A stretch of 64,000 bases of DNA, from contig CAYQTL010000005.1 of NCBI GenBank assembly GCA_964420405.1, forward strand, positions 86,757 through 150,756, written 5' to 3'. This stretch comes from CAYQTL01 sp964420405 (GTDB lineage: Bacteria > Acidobacteriota > Thermoanaerobaculia > Thermoanaerobaculales > Sulfomarinibacteraceae). The notes beneath the pieces are model-generated. The model did not search any database and had not been told where the DNA came from. It saw only the letters and a list, made by a program, of their open reading frames with translations. Positions 1 through 7,746 of the stretch are shown here, piece by piece (positions within the stretch are counted from its first letter, which is position 1; every line of letters begins with the position of its first letter). A program made the translations under genes and the position numbers.

Positions 1-51
1 CAGGAGCAGCTGCCGGTGCTCGAGAAGCAGTATCGCCAGACCTGCGGCTGA
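1..51 (+). CDS. C-terminal end of an unidentified protein (5' cut by window)
   Basis: An open frame runs from the first base to a TGA and gives the last 16 residues, ending EKQYRQTCG. The gene is assumed real because a strong hairpin follows it and the next gene converges on it. The fragment is too short to assign a family or function. Confidence 0.35.
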   Translation, partial: QEQLPVLEKQYRQTCG

Positions 52-74
52 GAGCCGCGCAGCCTCGGACGTCG

Positions 75-100
75 GACGCGGCGCCCCCCGGCGCCGCGTC
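75..100. terminator. Bidirectional hairpin terminator
   Basis: A perfect 11-bp stem (75-85 with 90-100) closes a CCCC loop (86-89). It sits between two convergent stop codons, at 51 on the plus strand and 102 on the minus strand. There is only a short T tract, so it may act with Rho. Confidence 0.7.
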
Positions 101-101
101 T

Positions 102-964
102 TCACGTCTCGCCGAGATCGTCGTTCCGGGCGCCGTGGCGCCGCAGGGTGAGCCATGCCACCGCCAGCGGCAGCAGCAGCGAGACGACGGCCTGGGCGGC
201 GGCCAGGTCGAGCCCGAGCGGCATCGGCGGCAGGCCGAGCACCGCGGCGCCGCGGGTGACGGCGCGGCAGGCGCCGGACGACAGCAGCACCGCGAGCAGG
301 CCGGCGAGCGCGCCCGGCGCTCCCACCGCGAGCAGGAACGGGCCGCGGATGGTCCCCTCCGTCGCCCCCACCAGCCGCATCACCGTGATCTCCTCGGCGT
401 GGCGGTACAGCTCCAGGTGAACCCACACCGCCGCCAGCAGGCCCGCCGCCGCCAGCAGCAGCGCGCTGAACGCCGCCAGCAGGACCCCGGCCCTGGCCGC
501 GACCCGGGCCACCGCCTGGTGGAGGGAGGAGCGGGGGCCGACCGCGACCACCGCCGGGCTCGGGGCGAGCGTCTCGAGCTCGGCCGGATCGTCTGCCGAC
601 ACCTCGACCAGGGGCGGCAGCATCGGGTCGGCGCCGTCCTCGAACAGGTCTCCGAGGTAGGGGAACCACCGCGACAGACGCGCGGCGAGCTCCTCCGGCG
701 CCACCTCGTCGATCCTCCACGTCGGTTGTCGGCGACGCTGCTCCTCGATCCAGGCGCGCCGCTGCCCGGCGTCCATCTGCGGGTGGAGCAGGACCGTCAC
801 GACGGCGTCGTCGCGGCTCCGCTCGACCAGCGGATCGAGCCACCGGACGGCCGCGGCGGTGACCCCCGCGAGGGCGACCGGCACCGCCAGGGCGACCGCC
901 AGCGCGAGGCTCACGAGCGCCCGTTGACGCAGCAGCAGGCCCCCTTCCGCGACGGTGTGGCGGA

Positions 965-968
<4 letters not shown>
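102..968 (-). CDS. ftsX: Cell-division ABC transporter permease FtsX
   Basis: 288 aa inner-membrane protein that pairs with FtsE to pass a signal to periplasmic peptidoglycan hydrolases at division. A first membrane segment lies at about residues 17-41. A roughly 120-residue extracytoplasmic loop follows, then three C-terminal membrane segments with a conserved EEITVMRLVGAT stretch typical of FtsX. The chosen GTG start overlaps the ftsE stop codon as GTGA, indicating translational coupling. The loop contains PYLGDLFEDG, which fits the FtsX extracellular domain in size. Family assignment is firm from topology, the LVGAT motif and its pairing with ftsE. Confidence 0.9.
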
Positions 969-1633
<665 letters not shown>

Positions 1634-1682
1634 GGTGCTGGAGGGTGCGGCGTCGCGCCCGGTCGAGCTCTCCGGAGGGGGT

Positions 1683-1692
1683 ATTGTACCAT
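1683..1692. promoter_or_regulatory. Overlapping divergent -10 boxes (ftsE / pgeF)
   Basis: TACCAT at 1687-1692 on the plus strand lies exactly 6 nt before the pgeF ATG. On the minus strand TACAAT (1683-1688) points to ftsE, leaving a leader of about 50 nt. The two hexamers share the GTAC core, so the two polymerases would compete. No convincing -35 is visible for either. Confidence 0.55.
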
Positions 1693-1698
1693 CCGGAC

Positions 1699-2415
1699 AT
1701 GGCCCTCTCCGGGCTCGAGACCGTCGCGGTGGGTGCCGAGCGCGCCTGGCAGGTGCGAGTTCCCGGCGCCCTGTTCCGGTTCGGGATCGGCCCGCCCGTC
1801 GGCGCCGGCCGGGACGCCGGCCGTGCCGATCGCGCCGCGGCCGACGGCGGCTGGCGGGCCGTCACGGCCACGCAGCCCCACCGGGCCCGGGTCGCTTCCG
1901 TCGCGCAGGCGCCGCCCGCCCCGGTGGAGGGCTGCGACGGGCTCGCCACCGGCAGCGACCGCCTCGCACTCGTCGTGTGGACCGCCGACTGCGTGCCGCT
2001 GCTGCTCGCCGGAGGGCCGGCGGTGGCGGCGGTCCACGCCGGCTGGCGCGGCGCCGCCGCCGGCGTCGTGCCGGCGGCCCTGGAGCTGCTGCGGGACACG
2101 TTCGGCGTCCACCCGCGCGAGCTGTGGGCGTGGCTCGGACCGGCGGTGTGCGGCCGGCACTACCCGGTTGGCGCGGAGGTCGTGGCCGCCCTCGAGGCCA
2201 CCGGCGTCGAGCCCTCGCGGTGGCGGCGCGGGTGCCGGGTCGACCTGCGGCGGCTGGTCGCGCTGCAGCTCGAGGCGGGCGGGGTGGAGCGGCGGCGGAT
2301 CGGCGTCGTGGCCGCCTGTACGGTCGAGGACCCCGCCCTCGCCTCGTACCGGCGCGACGGCGCGGCGGCCGGCCGTCAGTGGTCCCTCGCCGCCCGCTCG
2401 AGGCCCTTGAGCTGA
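1699..2415 (+). CDS. pgeF: Laccase-domain protein PgeF/YfiH (purine nucleoside phosphorylase / peptidoglycan editing factor)
   Basis: 238 aa, the usual size for the YfiH/PgeF family. Members act as copper/zinc-dependent purine nucleoside phosphorylases and correct mis-incorporated residues in muropeptide precursors. The metal ligands are visible: H61 in TQPH, C98 in TADCVPLLL and H113 in HAGWRG. The ATG start at 1699 lies 6 nt after a -10 TACCAT and has no Shine-Dalgarno site, so the mRNA is probably leaderless. The 3' end overlaps the convergent rlmN by 40 bp. Confidence 0.88.
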   Translation: MALSGLETVAVGAERAWQVRVPGALFRFGIGPPVGAGRDAGRADRAAADGGWRAVTATQPHRARVASVAQAPPAPVEGCDGLATGSDRLALVVWTADCVPLLLAGGPAVAAVHAGWRGAAAGVVPAALELLRDTFGVHPRELWAWLGPAVCGRHYPVGAEVVAALEATGVEPSRWRRGCRVDLRRLVALQLEAGGVERRRIGVVAACTVEDPALASYRRDGAAAGRQWSLAARSRPLS

Positions 2416-3422
2416 CCGCACGCGGCGGCGACGTCGCGGCCCTTGGACCACCGCACCGTGACCGTCAGCTCGCGCTCGCACAGCACCGCCGCGAAGCGGT
2501 CCACCACCTCCGGCGACGGCTGGCGGAGCTCCGGGAAGTGGTCGTCGTCCTCGTTGAGGGGGATGACGTTGACCTTGCACGGCAGGCCGCGAACCAGCCT
2601 GGCCACGGCCGCGGCGTCGGCCGGCGCGTCGTTGAATCCACCGATGAGGACGTACTCGAAGGTGATCCGACGCCCCCGCTCGAGGGGGAAGCGGCGCAGC
2701 TCCGCCATCAGCTCGTCGAGGGGCCAGCGGGCGGCGATCGGCATGATCCGGACCCGTCGGTCCTGGTCGGGCGCGTTGAGCGAGACCGCCAGCTTGGGGC
2801 GCCGGTCGAGGGTGGCGAGCCAGCGGATGCCGGGCACGATGCCTGCGGTGGAGACGGTGATCCGCTTGAGGCTGACGCGGGTGGCGAGTGCCCCCAGGGC
2901 GGTCGCGAGATGACGCCGGTTGAGCAACGGCTCGCCCATCCCCATGAACACGATGTTGACGCGCTCGGTGTCGGCGTCGAGGTCGCGGCGCATCCGCCGG
3001 TACTGGCCGACGATCTCGTCGGGCGTCAGGTTGCGGCCCGCCCCGAGCGCGCCGGTCACGCAGAAGGTGCAGCCGACGGCGCAGCCCGCCTGGCTGGACA
3101 GGCACAGGGTCGCCTTTCTGCCCTCCGGCATCGCCACCGCCTCCACGGTGGCGCCGTCGGCGAGCCGGAACAGGTACTTGCACGCCCCGTCGGCGCTGCC
3201 CACGCGCGAGATCACCTCCGGCTCGCGGAGGCTGAATCGCCGCTCGAGCTCCTGTCGCAGCGAGCGCGGCAGGTCGGTCATCCCGTCGAACGAGCACGCC
3301 TCCCGCTCCACCACCCAGCGGGCGACCTGACGGGCGCGGAAGCGCGCGTCGACGAGCGGCTCCACCAGGGCCTGGACGGAGGCGGCAGGCTGCCCGATGA
3401 GGTTCGGCCGGGGGGCGGTCAT
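2376..3422 (-). CDS. rlmN: 23S rRNA/tRNA (adenine-C2)-methyltransferase RlmN
   Basis: 348 aa radical-SAM methyltransferase that makes C2-methyladenosine in 23S rRNA (A2503) and tRNA. The [4Fe-4S] cysteines are C114, C118 and C121 in AGCAVGCTFC. The resolving cysteine near the C-terminus is C335 in AACGQLKG. The GGMGEP-type motif appears as FMGMGEPLLN. Length and motifs match RlmN and not the resistance enzyme Cfr. It converges on pgeF with a 40-bp overlap at the 3' end. Confidence 0.94.
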   Translation of the reverse strand: MTAPRPNLIGQPAASVQALVEPLVDARFRARQVARWVVEREACSFDGMTDLPRSLRQELERRFSLREPEVISRVGSADGACKYLFRLADGATVEAVAMPEGRKATLCLSSQAGCAVGCTFCVTGALGAGRNLTPDEIVGQYRRMRRDLDADTERVNIVFMGMGEPLLNRRHLATALGALATRVSLKRITVSTAGIVPGIRWLATLDRRPKLAVSLNAPDQDRRVRIMPIAARWPLDELMAELRRFPLERGRRITFEYVLIGGFNDAPADAAAVARLVRGLPCKVNVIPLNEDDDHFPELRQPSPEVVDRFAAVLCERELTVTVRWSKGRDVAAACGQLKGLERAARDH

Positions 3423-3443
3423 GGCTGGCGTGGCGGTCCGGCG

Positions 3444-3800
3444 TCAGCCGTCCGCGCCACCGTCGGGGCCCTCCACCGGCCGCGGTGTCGGTCGCGAGCG
3501 ATGGCGCGTCGGCGAGATGCCGAGGGATGACAGGAAGGCTGCGTCGTCGGAGTCGATCCGGTACCGCGCGGCAGCCTGCGACGGGTCGACGTGGATCCGG
3601 ACCGAGCCGTCCTCGACCCCCAAGGAGCCGTTCTCCCGGCAGACCAGCGACGCCTCGAGGAGCATCACGGCCTTCCAGCCGGACTGGTGCAGCTCGTCGA
3701 GGCAGGCGCGGACCTCCTTCGACTGCACGACCGAGCCCTGCACGGCCTGGCCGAGCCGCCGGAGCAGCTGCTGCAACCTCTGGGTCCGGCTCTCCTCCAT
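3444..3800 (-). CDS. Conserved hypothetical small protein
   Basis: 118 aa by the ATG at 3800, which has a GGGAGG sequence about 13 nt upstream and a -10 TAGCAT (3839-3844). The ORF could be extended upstream, but that would pass the promoter. The N-terminal half looks helical and acidic/basic (MEESRTQRLQQLLRRL), with a conserved-looking core LHQSGWKAVMLLEASLV. The C-terminus is proline- and arginine-rich and probably disordered. There is no signal peptide or membrane segment. I do not recognise the family. It is next to rlmN (21 bp) on the same strand. Confidence 0.6.
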   Translation of the reverse strand: MEESRTQRLQQLLRRLGQAVQGSVVQSKEVRACLDELHQSGWKAVMLLEASLVCRENGSLGVEDGSVRIHVDPSQAAARYRIDSDDAAFLSSLGISPTRHRSRPTPRPVEGPDGGADG

Positions 3801-3838
3801 CGCCCCCTGTAACCTCCCTTCCGGGCGGGCCTGTTCCA

Positions 3839-3892
3839 ATGCTACACCACGGTCGCGGTGCCGACGGAGCCGGCACGGGGCGGGTGTACCAT
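3839..3892. promoter_or_regulatory. Divergent promoters for the small protein and amgK
   Basis: The minus-strand -10 TAGCAT (3839-3844) serves the gene starting at 3800. The plus-strand -10 TACCAT (3887-3892) lies 6 nt before the GTG start of the kinase gene, again predicting a leaderless message. -35 elements are not obvious. Confidence 0.5.
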
Positions 3893-3898
3893 CGGCCG

Positions 3899-4822
3899 GT
3901 GTCGGCCCGCTTCCCACCGTCCGACGTCCTCGGGACGACGCCGCTGGCGGGCGACGCGTCGGCGCGCCGGTACCGGCGGCTGGCGCTCGCGACCGGCGGC
4001 AGCGTGGTCGAGTGCCGGTACCCCCCGGACGCCGGTGCGCAGCTGGTCCGGGACCTCGAGGTCCGCGCCTGGTTCGCGTCGATCGGGGTGGCGGTGCCGG
4101 CCGTTCTCGATGTCGACGTCGACGGGGGCCGGGTGTGGCTCGAGGACCTGGGCGACGTCGACGCGGCGTCGCGGATCACGGAAGCACCGGCTGCCGTGAG
4201 GGGCACCGTCGCGGCGCGGCTGCTCCGCCCGCTGGTGCGTCTCGCGGCGGTGCCGCCCGGAGCCCTGCCGCCGTGGAACCAGCCGCTCGACGCCCGCCTG
4301 CTGCGGTCCGAGCTGACCGCCTTCGAGCGCCACTACCTGGCCGAGCGTCACGAGCGTCCCTCCTCTGACGGCGTCGGCCGCTGGCTGGACCGGCTCGCCG
4401 ACGCCGTCGGATGCCACCCAGTCGTCCCGTGCCACCGCGACTACCACCTCAACAACCTCTGGCTCGAAGCCGACGACATCGTGCGGGTGATCGACGAGCA
4501 GGACGCGCGGCTGGGTCCGGACAGCTACGACGCGGTGTCGTTGCTGTTCGAGCGCGACGCCGGGACAGCCCTTCGCGACGCCGACCGCGAGGCCGTCCTC
4601 GCGGCGTGGGCCCACGCGACCGGGGCACGGCCCGGTTGGCGGGTCCGCGTCGCGGAGGTCCGGCTCCAGCGCGGGTTGAAGGTCCTCGGAACCTTCGCGC
4701 GGCTCGCCGGGGAGGGCCGGTCCGGCTACGAGCCCTGGATCGCCCCGCTGGAGCGCGCGCTCGCCGGAGCGCTGCGGCGGGCCGGCGCCCCGCTCGAGCT
4801 GGTCGAGACTCTGCTACACTGA
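3899..4822 (+). CDS. amgK: Aminoglycoside phosphotransferase-fold sugar kinase, AmgK-like (N-acetylmuramate/N-acetylglucosamine 1-kinase)
   Basis: 307 aa with the aminoglycoside phosphotransferase fold. The catalytic loop is HRDYHLNNLW (179-188, catalytic D181) and the metal loop is IDEQDARLGPDSYD (from 198). The HRDYH...QDA..GP..YD pattern is that of AmgK, which phosphorylates MurNAc/GlcNAc at C1 in the cell-wall recycling route to UDP-MurNAc. In most AmgK proteins the metal motif reads DFQDA, so the glutamate at residue 200 is unusual. No murU nucleotidyltransferase is adjacent in the window. The GTG start follows the -10 by 6 nt. tatA follows 18 bp downstream. Confidence 0.75.
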   Translation: MSARFPPSDVLGTTPLAGDASARRYRRLALATGGSVVECRYPPDAGAQLVRDLEVRAWFASIGVAVPAVLDVDVDGGRVWLEDLGDVDAASRITEAPAAVRGTVAARLLRPLVRLAAVPPGALPPWNQPLDARLLRSELTAFERHYLAERHERPSSDGVGRWLDRLADAVGCHPVVPCHRDYHLNNLWLEADDIVRVIDEQDARLGPDSYDAVSLLFERDAGTALRDADREAVLAAWAHATGARPGWRVRVAEVRLQRGLKVLGTFARLAGEGRSGYEPWIAPLERALAGALRRAGAPLELVETLLH

Positions 4823-4840
4823 CGCCCCACGGAGGCCGCA

Positions 4841-5032
4841 ATGTTCGGTTCTCTCGGCTTTCCAGAGCTGCTGATCATCCTGGCGATCGTCATCGTCCTG
4901 TTCGGCGTCAACAAGCTCCCGCGGCTCGGCAAGGGGCTCGGCGAGGGGATCCGGAACTTCCGGGACTCCCTGCGTTCCAAGCCGGCCGACGAGCCCGAGC
5001 CGCCCAAGGAGCGCGGCGGCGACCCGAGCTGA
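4841..5032 (+). CDS. tatA: Sec-independent translocase subunit TatA/TatE
   Basis: 63 aa, typical for TatA. It has a short N-terminal membrane helix (about residues 7-23) and the signature FG..KLPRLGKGLGEGIRNF, which forms the hinge and amphipathic helix. A charged C-terminal tail follows. It oligomerises with TatC to move folded proteins across the inner membrane. GGAGG sits 8 nt before the ATG. A -10-like TACACT (4815-4820) overlaps the end of amgK and could drive it. No tatB or tatC is adjacent. Confidence 0.92.
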   Translation: MFGSLGFPELLIILAIVIVLFGVNKLPRLGKGLGEGIRNFRDSLRSKPADEPEPPKERGGDPS

Positions 5033-5078
5033 GGGCGGCAGCCCTCGCCGGCTGGTGCTATCCTCCGGCGGTAGCACC

Positions 5079-6254
5079 ATGCAGGTCCACTGCATCGACA
5101 ACCGAGACCTCGGTCCTTTCCTCCAGCGCCCGCCGTCGCGGCCGGCATTCGCCACCGAGGGCGAGCTCCAGGAGGTGTTCCGGGAGATCCTCGAGCGGGC
5201 GGACGAGTTCGTCCCGTCCGAGGCGGGCTCCATCTTCCTCGACGACCCCCTCGTCGAGGACCCGTCGGAGGCGGAGCTGGTGCTGGTCGCGTGCTTCGGG
5301 GCGATCGCGGACCGCCTGGTCGGGCTGCGCATGCCCACCACGACCGGAATCGCGGGTGCCGTGTACCGCTCGGGCCGGCCGTACCGGTCGGTGGCTCCGG
5401 CCGCCGACCCGCTGTTCGAGCCCGGGCCGGTGGAGGCGCTCGGCTACGAGGTCCGGTCGGTGATCTGCGCACCGCTGGAGATCGAGGGCGTCCCCGTCGG
5501 CGTGCTCGAGCTGCTCAACCGCCGCGACCGGGACCGGTTCGCGGCCAGCGACCTCGAGCTGCTCCGGATCTTCGCGCGGACCATCTCGGCGTCTCTCGCC
5601 AACGCCGTCGATGCCCAGCGGGCGACGGAGATGTCGCGCCGCGACGATCTCACCGGCCTGTACAACGACCGTCACCTGCACCACAGCCTGTCGCAGACCG
5701 TCGGCACCTCCCTCGCCGACGGTTCGGAGTGCGGCCTGATCTTCCTCGACCTCGACCACTTCAAGGGCGTCAACGACCGTCACGGTCACCTCGTGGGCAG
5801 CCGGGTGCTGAGCGAGGTCGGCGGAGTCCTGCGGCAGATCCTGCCGGGACAAGCGCTCGCGGCCCGCTACGGCGGCGACGAGTTCGTCGTCGTGGCGCCG
5901 GGCTCGAGCCTCCAGGAGACCCTCTGGATCGCCGAGACGATCCGGCTGAACATCGAGGAGGCGGTGTTCCTCCAGACCGCCGACGCCGCCGACCCGGTGA
6001 GCTATCCCGCCCTCCGCATCCGGGGCACCGTGACCTGCAGCCTCGGGGTCGCGACCCTCGACGACGACGTGATCCCCCGTCTCGGGCGCTGGGCGGCCGC
6101 GGTCACCGCCAAGAACGAGCTGATGCGGGTCGCCGACGCCAACATGTACCTGGCGAAGGCCGCCGGCCGCAACCGGATCGTCTACGGCGACGGCAGGGTG
6201 CTCGCCGCAGGCGAGCGCTCCGGCCTGGAACAGGCGGACCCTCCCGCCGGTTGA
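5079..6254 (+). CDS. GAF-GGDEF diguanylate cyclase
   Basis: 391 aa soluble protein. A GAF sensor domain (about 30-175, with GIAGAVYRSGRP and CAPLEIEGVPVGVLEL) precedes a GGDEF domain (about 185-375). The active site YGGDEF (264-269) and the metal aspartates in FLDLDHFK are intact, so c-di-GMP synthesis is likely. The inhibitory I-site RxxD is absent: residues 256-259 read PGQA, so product feedback should be lost. A 25-residue stretch before the last helix (GRWAAAVTAKN) is longer than usual. The ATG at 5079 was chosen over an in-frame upstream start because a -10 TATCCT (5059-5064) lies between them. Confidence 0.9.
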   Translation: MQVHCIDNRDLGPFLQRPPSRPAFATEGELQEVFREILERADEFVPSEAGSIFLDDPLVEDPSEAELVLVACFGAIADRLVGLRMPTTTGIAGAVYRSGRPYRSVAPAADPLFEPGPVEALGYEVRSVICAPLEIEGVPVGVLELLNRRDRDRFAASDLELLRIFARTISASLANAVDAQRATEMSRRDDLTGLYNDRHLHHSLSQTVGTSLADGSECGLIFLDLDHFKGVNDRHGHLVGSRVLSEVGGVLRQILPGQALAARYGGDEFVVVAPGSSLQETLWIAETIRLNIEEAVFLQTADAADPVSYPALRIRGTVTCSLGVATLDDDVIPRLGRWAAAVTAKNELMRVADANMYLAKAAGRNRIVYGDGRVLAAGERSGLEQADPPAG

Positions 6255-6279
6255 AACGGCTCGAGGGAGCCGGCAGGAG

Positions 6280-6573
6280 ATGGCCACCGACCGTGCACGA
6301 CGCATCGCAGAGCGGCTGAGGTCCGAGCTCGCCGCCGACCACGTGGAGGTCGTCGACGACAGCGCCCGCCACGCGGGCCATCCCGGCGCCGCCGACGGCG
6401 CCGGCCACTTTCGGGTGCTGGTGGTGTCCGCGGGGTTCGAGGGGCTCGGCCGGGTGGCCGCCCAACGGCTCGTCTACGCCGCTCTCGGCGAGCTCATGCG
6501 GGAGGAGATCCACGCCCTGCAGATGCAGACCCTCACGCCGGACGAGTGGCGCCGGCGCCGCGGCGGGACGTAG
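6280..6573 (+). CDS. bolA: BolA family protein
   Basis: 97 aa, usual BolA size. BolA proteins work with monothiol glutaredoxins in Fe-S cluster and iron handling, and some bind DNA. The class-II-like core is visible as DDSARHAGH, HFRVLVVS and the helix-loop YAALGELMREEIHALQMQTLTPDEW, with the conserved invariant histidine near the C-terminus. GGGAG lies about 10 nt before the ATG. It follows the cyclase gene by 25 bp and converges on the CydA-like operon. Confidence 0.88.
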   Translation: MATDRARRIAERLRSELAADHVEVVDDSARHAGHPGAADGAGHFRVLVVSAGFEGLGRVAAQRLVYAALGELMREEIHALQMQTLTPDEWRRRRGGT

Positions 6574-6627
6574 ACGCAGCCCGCAGCAGCGCGCAGCCGG
6601 CTCGCGGCGGCCGGACGACGGTCCCGC

Positions 6628-7746
6628 TCACGCCGCGTCGCTGCCGCTCGCCGGGCTCGTGAGGACCGTTCGGACCATCCACCCGGTGACCGCGAGGGCC
6701 GCCGCGAGCAGCACCGTGAAGAGCCCCAGGTTGAACCACTGTGGGTCGACCGCCAGCTCGCCGAGGACGACGTCGCCGTCGATGTACAGGGTCCGCACCT
6801 GGTGGCGGGTGACGGTCATGACGGCGATCACGGCGGCCATCCCGCCGGCGAGCCCGGTCACTGCCGCCGGGGCCGCCACCGGGTTCCTCACCCGCACCAG
6901 CACCAGCAGGAGCCCGACGGCGCCGAGGATCGCCAGGGTCAGCGGGGCGAGAGTCGCCGCCCCGCCGGTCATCAGCCCCGTCAGCACGCCGCCCGGCAGC
7001 AGCAGCAGCAGGATGACGCCGTCCACGACCTGGGCGAGGGTCGCCCCGAGCGCCCACCGCCACCCGATCCCGGCGATGGCGTGCTCGAGCTGCGGCCGTT
7101 CGCCGGCGCGGGCCCGCCGCACCGACCACCAGGTCATCACGACCCCCGACAGGGCGATGCCGGCGAGCACGAAGTGCAGCAGCCGCGGAACGAAGGTCGG
7201 GTCGGCGAGAACCGCCCACGCCGAGGCGTCGTAGCGCGACCACAGCGCGGGGCGGACGTGTACGAGGTGGACGGCCACGTGGATCGCCGCCACCGCCAGG
7301 AACGCGACCGCCGACAGCGCGATCCACGCGCCGCCGCCGGCGCCCCGCGCCGGAGCGCCCCGGAACTTGTAGAGGTAGGCCGCGTAGTAGCCCGCGAGCA
7401 GCAGCACCAGCAGCGAGAACCAGGCCCATCCGACGAGGATGGTCCCGGTGTAGAACAGCTGCTGGTACAGGGTCTGGATGAACAGCAACGGCGCGACGCC
7501 GGTGGTGATGGTCAACGAGATCCCGTAGCCGTTGACCGCCGTCAGCCGCCGTGCCAGCACGCCGCGGGGATCGTCCTCCCGGCCCGAGGACCGGAGATGG
7601 CTGATCCACGCGATCAGGGTCCCGCCGAGCGTCAGGTTGACGAACAGGAGGTGGAGGAAGAACGTCAGCACCAGCAGCAGGTGCAGCAGGCCCGGCGGGC
7701 CGGGCACGCCTCCCGGGTTGAGCGACGGCAGCAGCTCGGCGGTCAT
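6628..7746 (-). CDS. Second CydA-like multi-span membrane protein, partner of the cytochrome c fusion
   Basis: 372 aa, about ten hydrophobic segments. The first segment contains HLLFVNLTLGG (from H32), which closely resembles the HFLFVPLTIG of E. coli CydA, where the histidine (H19) binds high-spin haem. Further histidines occur in segments near AAIHVAVHLVHVRP and in a TRHQVRTLY loop. The ATG at 7746 overlaps the stop of the upstream gene (ATGA), so the two are translated together. No CydB homology is seen. I infer that it forms a heterodimer with the upstream CydA-like protein. The electron donor and acceptor are unknown. Confidence 0.6.
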   Translation of the reverse strand: MTAELLPSLNPGGVPGPPGLLHLLLVLTFFLHLLFVNLTLGGTLIAWISHLRSSGREDDPRGVLARRLTAVNGYGISLTITTGVAPLLFIQTLYQQLFYTGTILVGWAWFSLLVLLLAGYYAAYLYKFRGAPARGAGGGAWIALSAVAFLAVAAIHVAVHLVHVRPALWSRYDASAWAVLADPTFVPRLLHFVLAGIALSGVVMTWWSVRRARAGERPQLEHAIAGIGWRWALGATLAQVVDGVILLLLLPGGVLTGLMTGGAATLAPLTLAILGAVGLLLVLVRVRNPVAAPAAVTGLAGGMAAVIAVMTVTRHQVRTLYIDGDVVLGELAVDPQWFNLGLFTVLLAAALAVTGWMVRTVLTSPASGSDAA

